Assembly (NCBI RefSeq): GCF_008806975.1
Contig: NZ_CP031728.1
Coordinates: 1,612,001 to 1,676,000, forward strand
Direction of reading: 5' to 3'
DNA length: 64,000 nt
Source of the DNA: Cellvibrio sp. KY-GH-1
GTDB lineage: Bacteria; Pseudomonadota; Gammaproteobacteria; Pseudomonadales; Cellvibrionaceae
The translations under genes and the position numbers were made by a program. Below, piece by piece: positions 47,655-56,332 of this stretch. Within the stretch, counting starts at the first letter, position 1; the number at the start of each line of letters is the position of its first letter. The notes beneath the pieces were generated by a model. It saw nothing but the letters and a program-made list of their open reading frames with translations. It searched no databases and was not told the origin of the DNA.

Positions 47655-47682
47655 AAAAAGCTTCGGCCCGTTATGGGCCGAA
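47655..47682 (-). terminator. Terminator at the end of the halogenase-type locus
   Basis: TTCGGCCC-GTTAT-GGGCCGAA (8-bp stem, 47662-47682). On the minus strand it is followed by GCTTTTTAAA, giving a U-tract, so it ends the leftward DUF6445 transcript. Confidence 0.75.
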
Positions 47683-47754
47683 CTCTATCTTAACTAAGTA
47701 CAAATACAGACCAACTAAATTAACAATCTAACTTTTGCAAGCAGTTAACTAATA

Positions 47755-48462
47755 TTAGTTAAATTCAAAAAACGATGTCACCGTAAGCCGACCCGTCGCC
47801 GGGTTGGGATCAAAATTATACCCATCTCCAATCTTTCCACAGTGAAGGCTCGTCCCCCTGTACATCAACAATCGGTTAAACACTGCATCGTATGCGGCTA
47901 TCTCGTCAAATTGATCGGTAGAACCCTGGATATAACCTTCCGGGTAGGTATCTTCTGTGGGGTATCGCTCTTGTATTTTTTCGATGTACCGGGAATGGCG
48001 TTGTTCATCGATATATTCATAGTTCGTTGGCCTATGACGATACAAGGATGTCCCCGTACCAGGGACCGTTTGCAGATAATGCACAAACGCCAGCCCCTTG
48101 CGTGACGGTGAATCAAAATGCGGGATTCGCTGCAATAATTCCAGTTCGCTTTGGCGCGTTGTTATTATCGAAAACTTGGAAACTGCTTTCCTGATTTTCC
48201 TTACCTCTAGATGAAAAAATTGTTCCATAAAGAAGCCAAGATTTTTTACAAGCGCCATGGTGTATTCTTGCGGAACCTGCATTCGCACACCAGGATAAAA
48301 TGAATCTGCCACCGCAAATTCATTGATCTGCACTGCACGCTCTTTTAACGCTAACGCGCCTTTAAGGTAGTTATCAACCAATACAACTTCTTGTTGCTCA
48401 TTGCCAACTTTATAGCATTCAATGTTGGCGTCTTCGCAAAGCTCGTAGGCAATAGAGTCCAT
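47755..48462 (-). CDS. DUF6445 family protein, probable Fe(II)/2-oxoglutarate-dependent oxygenase fold
   Basis: A 235-residue soluble protein of the DUF6445 type, encoded next to tryptophan-halogenase-like genes in several proteobacteria. The sequence keeps an H-x-D pair (IPHFD, H115 and D117), a distal His in SLHCGKI (H207) and an Arg about 18 residues later in GRLTV (R225). This is the order of a 2-oxoglutarate oxygenase metal triad plus the cosubstrate Arg. No reaction is established. It starts 12 bases after the halogenase stop and ends the operon before a terminator. Confidence 0.78.
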   Translation of the reverse strand: MDSIAYELCEDANIECYKVGNEQQEVVLVDNYLKGALALKERAVQINEFAVADSFYPGVRMQVPQEYTMALVKNLGFFMEQFFHLEVRKIRKAVSKFSIITTRQSELELLQRIPHFDSPSRKGLAFVHYLQTVPGTGTSLYRHRPTNYEYIDEQRHSRYIEKIQERYPTEDTYPEGYIQGSTDQFDEIAAYDAVFNRLLMYRGTSLHCGKIGDGYNFDPNPATGRLTVTSFFEFN

Positions 48463-48474
48463 ACAATATGCTCT

Positions 48475-49992
48475 TTAAACCGGCATTGCCTTACAATATT
48501 TGTTGATCAATTCTTGATGCGAAGGCATTGCTGCGACTTTTTTATGGACATCGTCTCTCAAGAAGGCCAGAAAACCTTTCAACTCCTTTTCTTCCATCAT
48601 GTCGACGACCGGATGGTATGCCGCGGGCATAATGCCCTGCCCCATCATGACCTGAACCCAGGAGTCGTTTAAAAACAACTCTTTGTCTTCGAGCATGATT
48701 GTGCCGGTATCTTTGAATAACTTGATTCGACGCGCCAGTATTTCAGGGATTTCCATGTTCTTACAATAACGCCAAAATTCCGTATCCTCCCGTTGGGTTG
48801 CGTGGTAATGCAATATCACAAAATTGCGCGCACGATCCATTTCTTCACTCGATTGCCGATTAAACTCATCCACATTCGACATGGAAATTTCATGCTGTGG
48901 GAAGTATCGCAGTAAGCGATAAATGGTAGACATGGCTAAATGAATGGAGGTAGATTCAAGCGGTTCCAGGAAACCTGACGCAAGCCCGACGGCAATACAG
49001 TTTTTATTCCAGGCCTTTATACGGCGACCTGTTTTATATTTAATCACGCGCGGCTCAGTGACCGGGCGACCTTCCAAATTGCTCATTAGCGTGTTGATGG
49101 CTTCATCATCGGATACATGCCGACTGGAAAAGACCAAACCATTTCCGGCTCTGTGTTGCAGCGGTATACGCCACTGCCAGCCAAAATCGTGCGCTATTGA
49201 TTGAGTATAGGGCCGTGGCGAGTGCACGTTTTCCGTTTGCAGTGCAATGGCAGAATCACAGGGGAGATAATGACTGTAAGGCACATAGGGTGTGTTTAAC
49301 GCACCATCGATCAGCATGGCTTTGAAACCGGTGCAGTCCAAAAATAAATCGCCAGCTATTGTTTGCCCATCCTTCAATAACAACGAGTCAATATAACCAT
49401 TCTCTGGCGAAACATTGACTCTCTCAATAAATCCTTCAATTTGTTTGACGCCGAGTTTTACAGAAAACGCTTTTAGATAGTCCGCATATAAATTGGCGTC
49501 GAAATGGTAGGCATAGTTTACCCCATCATTTTCGCCACTACATTTCTCCAACCTTGCCGCTTTAGACTCAGGGCAGTAATCGCCAAACGGAATGTTTATA
49601 CCGTATTTTTTTCCAGCCATCCAAAAATGTTGGAATTGACATGCCCAGCACTCTTTTCCAGTAAGACCAAACGAGTGAAAATATTTATCCCCTTTATTCG
49701 CCCAGTTACTGAATTCAATTCCTAATTTAAAGGTGCCTTGTACATTTGCCATCAGCTCCATGTCATTAATGCCCAGGAGCTTATGAAATACTCGCAAGGT
49801 GGGAATAGTTGCCTCACCCACACCAATTCGTCCAATTTCGGGGGATTCAATCAGGGTGATGTCGAGATTTTTTCCGAGCACCTTGGCGATGGCCGCCGCT
49901 GCCAACCAGCCGGAAGTGCCGCCACCGGCAATTACAATTTTACGAATAGAGTTCACTGCTGTATGTTCGGTCATTTCTTCGCTCATATTCAT
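48475..49992 (-). CDS. Flavin-dependent tryptophan halogenase-like protein
   Basis: A 505-residue FAD monooxygenase-superfamily protein of the tryptophan halogenase family (PF04820). The FAD loop is VIAGGGTSGWLAA (20-32), followed by GVGEATIPTL and FKLGIEF with the conserved active-site Lys (about K89). The WxWxIP motif WQWRIP (272-277) and FLEPLESTSIHL (341-352) with the conserved Glu are also present. Genes of this type next to TonB receptors have unknown natural substrates, so tryptophan should not be assumed. ATG 49992 follows a TTG; the ribosome binding site is weak. It is 19 bases downstream of SapC. Confidence 0.9.
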   Translation of the reverse strand: MNMSEEMTEHTAVNSIRKIVIAGGGTSGWLAAAAIAKVLGKNLDITLIESPEIGRIGVGEATIPTLRVFHKLLGINDMELMANVQGTFKLGIEFSNWANKGDKYFHSFGLTGKECWACQFQHFWMAGKKYGINIPFGDYCPESKAARLEKCSGENDGVNYAYHFDANLYADYLKAFSVKLGVKQIEGFIERVNVSPENGYIDSLLLKDGQTIAGDLFLDCTGFKAMLIDGALNTPYVPYSHYLPCDSAIALQTENVHSPRPYTQSIAHDFGWQWRIPLQHRAGNGLVFSSRHVSDDEAINTLMSNLEGRPVTEPRVIKYKTGRRIKAWNKNCIAVGLASGFLEPLESTSIHLAMSTIYRLLRYFPQHEISMSNVDEFNRQSSEEMDRARNFVILHYHATQREDTEFWRYCKNMEIPEILARRIKLFKDTGTIMLEDKELFLNDSWVQVMMGQGIMPAAYHPVVDMMEEKELKGFLAFLRDDVHKKVAAMPSHQELINKYCKAMPV

Positions 49993-50011
49993 CAATGTGA
50001 AGCATGCTAAC

Positions 50012-50728
50012 TTACTTCATTTTTGCATTTTTGATATCAATCAAACCCTGAATGTTATTTACAGAGTCAGCAACATTGTACGCAAGCGATAAGAAACCCG
50101 ATTTGTGTAGCTCCACCACAGCAGCACTTTCCAATGCCATTAATTTTTCAAGATGCACGGTATATCCGGCATCGAACTTAACGGTAGTGCCACTCGATAA
50201 ATCAATTTCCAGCATAACCCGCTCAAGCAGATCGTATTTTAAAAAGGCGTCAACCATCGCCTCAAGCGACTCTGAACCTGTATGACTCGATGACAATACA
50301 TCTCTTATTTTATTGAGCGTGTCGGAAGCGCTACCATCTGCATTAAACAGTGCGGCCCCTGCATTTTGCTGAATTCTTGAATCATTGAGATCCGCATAAA
50401 TTGCCAGGCGCTGCTCCCCCTCTTGTTGCTGGAGACCAATCAGAAACGGGCCCTGCCTCACGGCGAGTGGAATATAACGTGCACTCCAAGCCGAACTCTC
50501 ATTAAGGAAGAGATTTTCATGCTCCTCAAATCCCAGTAAAACTACCGGTAAAAAACGACCCGTCTCAGCGTCTTTGCGAAATAGAATCGGGTATTCTCGC
50601 TGAGCCTTGGCAAACTCATTGGGCAATATCACCATCGCACCTACCTGGTGACCATAGTCAGCACCGAATTTTTCCACATACCCAAGAGCATTATGCTGTG
50701 CAGCGTTTAGCGGTTGAAAATCTTTCAT
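50012..50728 (-). CDS. SapC family protein
   Basis: A 238-residue protein of the SapC family (PF07277), found with TonB-dependent receptors and tryptophan-halogenase-like genes in Cellvibrio, Caulobacter and Xanthomonas relatives. It has the block FGADYGHQVGAMVILPNEFA, the central EYPILFRKDAETGRFLPVVL and a C-terminal helical part without a signal peptide. Its mechanism is unknown; the name comes from S-layer secretion work and does not prove that role. I start at ATG 50728 (MKDFQPLNAAQHN); the longer open frame runs into the terminator at 50772. Confidence 0.88.
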   Translation of the reverse strand: MKDFQPLNAAQHNALGYVEKFGADYGHQVGAMVILPNEFAKAQREYPILFRKDAETGRFLPVVLLGFEEHENLFLNESSAWSARYIPLAVRQGPFLIGLQQQEGEQRLAIYADLNDSRIQQNAGAALFNADGSASDTLNKIRDVLSSSHTGSESLEAMVDAFLKYDLLERVMLEIDLSSGTTVKFDAGYTVHLEKLMALESAAVVELHKSGFLSLAYNVADSVNNIQGLIDIKNAKMK

Positions 50729-50771
50729 TCTATTGCCCGTTTTTCTTCTATTAACTAAAAAGGAACCACCT

Positions 50772-50803
50772 AAAAAAGTGCCGCTCATAGAGCGGCACTT
50801 TTT
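50772..50803. terminator. Terminator/attenuator between the TonB receptor and sapC
   Basis: AAAGTGCCGCTC-ATA-GAGCGGCACTTT is a 12-bp perfect stem with A and T runs on both flanks, 25 bases downstream of the receptor stop. Transcription into sapC and the halogenase must pass it or start anew. Confidence 0.9.
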
Positions 50804-50827
50804 ATGACTACCATCAACTACTAACGA

Positions 50828-53800
50828 TTAGAAATTGTAACGCGCTGACAGCGCATAACGAGCTTCCAATATGTCGACGTATCTTACTTGGTTTTGTGTG
50901 CGACCATAGGCTTTCTTATCCTCAGCCAACACGTTGGTACCTTCAAACGAGACGGTTAAGTCTTCAGTCACTTTGTAACCCACGTTGAAGTCAACCTGAC
51001 CATAGTCATCAGTAAACTCAGGCTCACCACCACCAACGTTCGAATTGCTCAAGAACTTATCGCGCCAGTTGTACGCGATACGCGCTTGCCATTGGTCGTT
51101 TTCATAGATACCGATCAAGTTTGCCGAATCACTCAAGCCAGTTAACGCAAATTGCGTCGCAGAGCCAGGTTCCGCATAGAGGTCGTAGCTAATGCTGCCG
51201 TTAACAACGGTGTAGTTCGCTTGAATACCAAAACCACTATCACCGAAGAAGTGCTGGCCTGCAAATTCCCAACCGTTCAACACAGCGTCTTTCGAGTTGG
51301 TAGGCATGGAGGTGATATTGGTAACGCCTGGGTCACCCGCTACAGCTTCAATATCTACACCGTTACTGTACTTCAAGTAACCCGCTTCGGTGTTCGAAGC
51401 AACGCCTCCTGCACCACACAATGTTTTATCCGCCCCTGTATTTATGCAACCGGCGGTGTTCATCCTAGCAACCTGCTCGAACAAGTTTCGTTCAGTTACT
51501 GGAATACCGGCAGCGTTCAGTGCAGCAGCCGCGGCTAAAGCACGTGGGCCATTACTTGGATCCTGCGTGCCAGCGTAAGTAACTTCAACTTCCTCTCTAC
51601 CGATGAAGTTAGGTACACGCTTGTCGAAGAAACCAATAGACACATAATCGGTATCGTTGAAGTAATACTCAACCGAGAAGTCGATATTGTTAGATTCAAT
51701 GGGCTTCAGCTTAACATTACCGTCACTGCTAGTACCAAATGAACCACCAGCTAACAGCGGACCACCTCTTGGCGCATTACCGGCCGCACCCATTTGCAGA
51801 TCGTTGTAGTTTGCACGAGAAATCGTTTTACTGCTGGATGCACGTGCAATCAGATCATCACTAATATGGAAGGTTAAGTCCAAATTAGGCAGCACATTGG
51901 TGTAATCGTATTTGCTAACGGTGTAAGGCAGCGAGCCCGCTGCACCAATAGCCTCATTGTTGAAGTCCCTATCAGCAGTCCAGGTGATTTTTCTTGGAGA
52001 AACACGTGAGTAGGACTCTACATCGGTAGTTTCGTAGCGAAGACCGGCAGACACATCCACTTCCATTCCACCCAGGTTACCGGTGAGGTTAGTTTCAACG
52101 TAAGCGGCCTGAACATCTTCAACAATCTTACGGTCTGTACTGTCAGTTTTGTTAGCCGCGTAAGGAATTTTATCCGGTGAATCAGCAAACATTGCCTCAG
52201 CCACCGCATTGAAGTTGGTCACGCGCACACCGGTAATATTGGATGTTGCTTTGCTGCCGTTGTTGCCCGCTTTGGTGAACAGATCTTTGGCGCCAGCTGA
52301 CAAGTTAGAGTTATAGCCATCAAAATAATCATTGAAGTTAATTAACTCGAACCAATCAGGGTTAATATCACCCGGAGCCATAACGCTCCAACCGCCTCTC
52401 ATGGTGGCATTCCCAATGTCGGATTGCTTTTGAATCGATTCGGTTTGCAGTGAGGTCAGACCAAAGTTGATGGAACCCGACTCAGAAAACTCGTACTTAC
52501 CGGAAACCTTGGCTTCTTCAACATCTTGCCAGGCGCGAGCGTTAACCAACTGGCTAATGGTGGAGCCCACATCACTTTTCTTGATCTCACCGTTTTGCAC
52601 AACGCTGGCAATCAAAGGCAGATCACCGCTCATATCCAAACCTTGAGCCAACAAGGTGTTTACACCAATACCCAAGGTCACGTTTGAGCCGGGGGCATCA
52701 TAAGGAGTTGCACTGGATTCAGCCTTGTGAACATCGAGCGCAAAGCTCAATTCATCACTTGCTTGATAGGCCAGGTTAAAACCTACGTCATCCAATTTAT
52801 TCTCAATTGAGCGTAATGAGTTCTTCAACGCGATATCGCGAGGAGAACCAGTTGGGTTCGCCTGCCACACATACAGCGGGGATTTACTGATTGAGCTGTC
52901 ATCCCACTGCACAGCGTTCGTCGGCCATGCGCTATCAGAGAACCATAAGGAGTAAATCGAGTGTTGCGATTGAATTTTGGTATTTACACTCAGAACATCC
53001 AGTGTGGCGGTAAGGGCTTCAGTTGGACGGAATTGCAAGGTCAACAAGGCGTTATCACGCTCACGTGTTGTATCCGTATGAAAGAAGTTCGCTTCTTGAA
53101 GGCGCGTCGCCAAGTCGCCTGTGCCAGGTACGTTAGGCGTCGCCTTGGTTGGTTCGTTAACAACAACAGCACCGGGAGTATAACCACTGTTAAAAATGTC
53201 GCCGCCGGCGTAGCGCTGTAACTTATCACCCCAACCACTGTTCGCAAAACCCGAACGACCGCTGTCACGCTCTTGGTGAGCCAGCGACAAGGACGCACCG
53301 AACATATCATTTGACCAACTGGCAAAACCAGACAGCTCTGGTGTAACGTCATCGCCAACGTCGTTAGATTCGTCGTACAGCGCCTTTCCACCAATAGAAG
53401 CTTTGAAGCCATCGTAATCAAATGGTTTGGCGGTTGTCAGATTTACCGTTGCACCAATGCCGCCGGTAGGAACGCTTGCCTTACCGGTTTTATAAACCTG
53501 AACACCATTGACTGATTCAGAAGCAATGTTGCTCATATCAAATGAACGGGTGCTATCAACATCACCACCTTCAATTACTGAAGCTGATGACAATTGACGG
53601 CCGTTCAAAGTTACCAGGTTGTAGGCTGGACCGAAACCGCGTGATGTGATCTTGGCGCCTTCGCCGTTGGTACGATCAATCGAAATACCGGTGATACGCT
53701 GTAATGATTCAGCCAGGTTTGAATCCGGCATTTTACCGAGGTCTTCTGAAGAAATCGCATCAACAACGCCTGGTGAGTTGCGCTTGACATCCACCGCACG

Positions 53801-53950
53801 AGTCAACGACGCGCGAATACCAGTCACCATTACTTCTTCTACTGAACCATCTTCTTGAGCGTAAGTCATACCGCTGAAGCTAGCCGCTACAGCTGCAGAA
53901 GCAACTGCAGTAGCCAGAATTTTTTTCTTGAAGCTTATAGTTTTGTACAT
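50828..53950 (-). CDS. TonB-dependent outer-membrane receptor
   Basis: A 1040-residue 22-strand-type receptor. The signal peptide (about residues 1-31, ending MTYAQ) is followed by the TonB box EEVMVTGIRA, the plug (SPGVVDAISSEDLGKMPDSN, LVTLNGRQL) and the barrel ending in Phe (ALSARYNF). The VTGIRASL start marks the family linked to carbohydrate or oligosaccharide uptake in Cellvibrio and Caulobacter. The ATG at 53950 follows GGAGAGCTCC. A perfect LacI-type palindrome lies about 310 bases upstream. The receptor opens the locus with SapC, the halogenase-like protein and DUF6445. The ligand is not known. Confidence 0.93.
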   Translation of the reverse strand: MYKTISFKKKILATAVASAAVAASFSGMTYAQEDGSVEEVMVTGIRASLTRAVDVKRNSPGVVDAISSEDLGKMPDSNLAESLQRITGISIDRTNGEGAKITSRGFGPAYNLVTLNGRQLSSASVIEGGDVDSTRSFDMSNIASESVNGVQVYKTGKASVPTGGIGATVNLTTAKPFDYDGFKASIGGKALYDESNDVGDDVTPELSGFASWSNDMFGASLSLAHQERDSGRSGFANSGWGDKLQRYAGGDIFNSGYTPGAVVVNEPTKATPNVPGTGDLATRLQEANFFHTDTTRERDNALLTLQFRPTEALTATLDVLSVNTKIQSQHSIYSLWFSDSAWPTNAVQWDDSSISKSPLYVWQANPTGSPRDIALKNSLRSIENKLDDVGFNLAYQASDELSFALDVHKAESSATPYDAPGSNVTLGIGVNTLLAQGLDMSGDLPLIASVVQNGEIKKSDVGSTISQLVNARAWQDVEEAKVSGKYEFSESGSINFGLTSLQTESIQKQSDIGNATMRGGWSVMAPGDINPDWFELINFNDYFDGYNSNLSAGAKDLFTKAGNNGSKATSNITGVRVTNFNAVAEAMFADSPDKIPYAANKTDSTDRKIVEDVQAAYVETNLTGNLGGMEVDVSAGLRYETTDVESYSRVSPRKITWTADRDFNNEAIGAAGSLPYTVSKYDYTNVLPNLDLTFHISDDLIARASSSKTISRANYNDLQMGAAGNAPRGGPLLAGGSFGTSSDGNVKLKPIESNNIDFSVEYYFNDTDYVSIGFFDKRVPNFIGREEVEVTYAGTQDPSNGPRALAAAAALNAAGIPVTERNLFEQVARMNTAGCINTGADKTLCGAGGVASNTEAGYLKYSNGVDIEAVAGDPGVTNITSMPTNSKDAVLNGWEFAGQHFFGDSGFGIQANYTVVNGSISYDLYAEPGSATQFALTGLSDSANLIGIYENDQWQARIAYNWRDKFLSNSNVGGGEPEFTDDYGQVDFNVGYKVTEDLTVSFEGTNVLAEDKKAYGRTQNQVRYVDILEARYALSARYNF

Positions 53951-54363
53951 GGAGCTCTCCTTTATTATCGTCAGGAATTATTTTCCGGTACACACATGCC
54001 TGAAACCTTGCACCATCGCCCGGTGTTCAAACATTTTCGCCCTCGGAATGAAAGCGAATTCTTTTTTGACTCTCTAGGTTTTATAACGCCTATTTAGAGT
54101 TCCTAGCGCTTATTTGTGATTTTTACTCTAGATCACTTTTTTAAACGTAAAAGCAAAAACTAAAAAATTTTTACTTATAAATTAATCAAGCTCATCAATA
54201 AGAGACGTAGCTCACGCCCGCCCCCTTTGAATAGCGCACAAAACTACTACTATGTGACAGCGCTGTCAATTATTTGAAAGATGAATAATTTGTAAAGAAT
54301 GACGCCCAATACATCACAAGACTTATAGTCAAAAAAACAATAAAATCTATATTTTCCAAGTAT
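53951..54363. other. Promoter region of the TonB receptor, no gene
   Basis: Long AT-rich spacer with no plausible CDS between the receptor start and the ung stop. It has a run of A/T around 54130-54180 and the palindrome at 54255-54268, so the receptor promoter probably lies here. The unusually long untranslated leader could host further control. Confidence 0.6.
54255..54268. promoter_or_regulatory. LacI/GalR-type operator, perfect 14-bp palindrome
   Basis: TGACAGCGCTGTCA is exactly palindromic with a central CG-type core (GCGC), the shape bound by LacI-family sugar-responsive repressors. It sits about 300 bases upstream of the TonB receptor ATG. No LacI-family gene is in this window. Confidence 0.6.
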
Positions 54364-55053
54364 TTAAGCAAGTTGCCATTGAATTGGTGATTTATTGATC
54401 TTCTGGAGATGGCTATTGGCGTGGGAGAAATGCCCACAACCGATAAACCCTCTGTGCGCGGACAATGGAGAAGGATGTGGAGCCTTTAGAACGAGGTGCT
54501 TCTGTGGGTTAATAAAAGACGCTTTTTTTTGGGCAAAATTCCCCCACAACAGAAAAACAACACCGCTAGTATGGTCATTAACTAGCTGGATCGCTTTATC
54601 CGTGAAAGTCTCCCACCCCATACCTTGGTGTGAGCCGGCCCTCGCCTGTTCAACCGTTAAGGTAGCATTGAGCAACAAAACACCTTGATTCGCCCAACTT
54701 TGAAGGCACCCATGCGATGGAATAGAAAAACCTAAATCCCGTTGCAACTCTTTAAACATGTTTTGCAGGGAAGGCGGAGCAGGCACCCCCGGCTGCACAG
54801 AAAAGCAAAGACCATGTGCTTGGTTGGGGCCGTGATAAGGATCCTGGCCAAGTATTACCACCTTCACTTGGTCTAAGGGCGTACTATTAAATGCATTAAA
54901 TATATCTTTAGAAGCTGGGTAGATCACCTTACCCTGTTGCTTTTCTGTTAAAAGAAACGCTTTAAGTTGCTTCATATAAGGCTGCTCAAACTCACTTACG
55001 AGATGATTTAACCAACTGGGGTGAAGATCTATTTTTCTAGTAAGGTCTGACAT
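54364..55053 (-). CDS. ung: Uracil-DNA glycosylase
   Basis: Family 1 uracil-DNA glycosylase that removes uracil from DNA at the start of base excision repair. The 229-residue protein has the water-activating loop [13 protein letters not shown] with catalytic Asp and the Leu intercalation loop [13 protein letters not shown] with His. The ATG at 55053 is preferred because the longer frame would begin inside the ahpC terminator. It stands between the TonB receptor and ahpC. Confidence 0.95.
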   Translation of the reverse strand: MSDLTRKIDLHPSWLNHLVSEFEQPYMKQLKAFLLTEKQQGKVIYPASKDIFNAFNSTPLDQVKVVILGQDPYHGPNQAHGLCFSVQPGVPAPPSLQNMFKELQRDLGFSIPSHGCLQSWANQGVLLLNATLTVEQARAGSHQGMGWETFTDKAIQLVNDHTSGVVFLLWGNFAQKKASFINPQKHLVLKAPHPSPLSAHRGFIGCGHFSHANSHLQKINKSPIQWQLA

Positions 55054-55081
55054 GGAGATTCCCAAATTTATTTCAGCCAAT

Positions 55082-55109
55082 AAAAAACCCGGCACAAGCC
55101 GGGCTTTTT
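55082..55109 (-). terminator. Intrinsic terminator of ahpC
   Basis: CCCGGC-ACAA-GCCGGG is a 6-bp GC stem with A and T runs on both sides, 26 bases after the ahpC stop on the minus strand. It lies just upstream of ung. Confidence 0.85.
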
Positions 55110-55135
55110 ACAAGACTGAATTCTAAAAGTAAAAC

Positions 55136-55738
55136 TTAGAGTTTGTCAGCGTGCTCTGACAGATATTTAGCAACACCTTCTGGTGATGCATCCATACCCT
55201 TATCACCATCTTTCCAGCCAGCTGGGCATACTTCGCCGTGTTGCTCGTGGAAAATCAACGCATCAACGGTACGAATAGTTTCATCGATGTTGCGACCGAT
55301 AGGCAAGTCATTAACGATTTGCGAACGAACTACACCAGCTTCGTCGATGATGAAGGTGCCACGGAATGCAACACCATCAGCAGACTCTACATCATAAGCC
55401 TTGGCGATTGCGTGAGTGATGTCAGCAACCAGGGTATATTTAACCGGGCCAATACCACCGTCATTTACCGGAGTGTTACGCCATGCGTTGTGAGTAAACT
55501 GCGAGTCAATAGACACACCAATCACTTCTACGTTGCGCTTTTTGAACTCTTCTACGCGGTGATCAAACGCCAACAGCTCAGATGGACATACAAAGGTGAA
55601 GTCCAACGGATAGAAGAACACCACTGCTTTTTTGCCTTTGGTAGCTGCCGCGAAGTTGTAACCGTCTACAATCTCGCCACTCGCCAATACGGCTGCTGCA
55701 GTAAAATCGGGTGCTTTTTTACCTACTAATACGCCCAT
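55136..55738 (-). CDS. ahpC: Peroxiredoxin AhpC-type (2-Cys, Prx1 class)
   Basis: Thiol peroxidase that reduces hydrogen peroxide and organic hydroperoxides. The 200-residue length, peroxidatic Cys in DFTFVCPSE (C51), resolving Cys in HGEVCPAGWK (C171), GGIGPVKYTLVAD and a C-terminal YLSEHADKL place it in the typical 2-Cys class. No ahpF is in the window, so its reductant is uncertain. An inverted repeat and an AT-rich region upstream may contain an oxidative-stress operator (see the entry at 55837). Confidence 0.93.
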   Translation of the reverse strand: MGVLVGKKAPDFTAAAVLASGEIVDGYNFAAATKGKKAVVFFYPLDFTFVCPSELLAFDHRVEEFKKRNVEVIGVSIDSQFTHNAWRNTPVNDGGIGPVKYTLVADITHAIAKAYDVESADGVAFRGTFIIDEAGVVRSQIVNDLPIGRNIDETIRTVDALIFHEQHGEVCPAGWKDGDKGMDASPEGVAKYLSEHADKL

Positions 55739-55836
55739 AACAATGCTCCTGATAATGGATAGGTTGATCGGTGGGATAAATACCTGTGTAAGCGACCATG
55801 ATCTTATTCAATTTGCATGAACAATTTATGGCCAGT

Positions 55837-55862
55837 TATTGATTGACCGATATTTATCAATA
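55837..55862. promoter_or_regulatory. Inverted repeat TATTGAT-N12-ATCAATA upstream of ahpC
   Basis: TATTGAT (55837-55843) and ATCAATA (55856-55862) are exact inverted arms separated by 12 bases, about 100 bases upstream of the ahpC ATG. The shape could fit a LysR-type site such as OxyR, but I cannot confirm the consensus. Confidence 0.35.
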
Positions 55863-56013
55863 GTGCGCCGCTATCATACACAGCCGGACAAGGGTGTCAT
55901 ATTGATTTTGTATATAACTCTCACAAAATTGCCGCTATGACTAATCCTTTGACGCATTTATCATTAAACTTCACTTAGGTTATATTAACGAATAAAAGCA
56001 CATTTCAAACAAG

Positions 56014-56043
56014 AATTTATGTCATTCATTATTGACATAAATT
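56014..56043. promoter_or_regulatory. 30-bp inverted repeat upstream of bfd
   Basis: AATTTATGTCA and TGACATAAATT form perfect 11-bp arms around an 8-base spacer, about 80 bases before the bfd ATG. It overlaps the candidate Fur-like sequence and is the strongest operator candidate in the spacer. Confidence 0.5.
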
Positions 56044-56122
56044 ATCATTCACATTAAATTGATCTGGTGATGTTTTATACGTTACCTACTTATTTCTATC
56101 TCTCGTTTCTCGGGTTTTTGCC

Positions 56123-56332
56123 ATGTACGTTTGTGTTTGCAAGGGTATTACTGACCGTCAAATCAAAGCGGCTATCGACAATGGCGCTAGCTCACTGGGT
56201 CAACTACGCAAAGCACTGGGTGTCGCCAGCCAATGTGGTAAGTGTTCTGTGATGACTCGTGAAATTCTGGACGAGGCGATGAGTGAAACCCCAATGATTA
56301 ATGGCCTGCCACAATTCTATGCAGTAGCTTGA
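56123..56332 (+). CDS. bfd: Bacterioferritin-associated ferredoxin Bfd
   Basis: Small [2Fe-2S] protein that donates electrons to bacterioferritin heme, releasing stored iron. The 69-residue sequence starts MYVCVCKGITDRQIKAA and has the four cluster ligands C4, C6, C38 and C41 (VASQCGKCSV). It is followed by bfr after 150 bases, the classic pairing. The upstream inverted repeat and Fur-like sequence would fit iron regulation. The ATG at 56123 has no strong ribosome binding site but is the only sensible start. Confidence 0.95.
   Translation: MYVCVCKGITDRQIKAAIDNGASSLGQLRKALGVASQCGKCSVMTREILDEAMSETPMINGLPQFYAVA

Larger units (their letters stand above)
55739..56122. other. Divergent spacer between ahpC and bfd with two inverted repeats
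   Basis: A gene-free 384-base region that must carry both promoters. It holds two inverted repeats described separately and an AT-rich stretch at 56036-56057 (TAAATTATCATTCACATTA) loosely resembling a Fur box (9 of 13 core positions to the consensus). Confidence 0.5.

Noticed and set aside
52961..53421. Open frames antisense to the TonB receptor
   Set aside because: Basic, repetitive translations typical of shadow frames in a high-coding-density gene.
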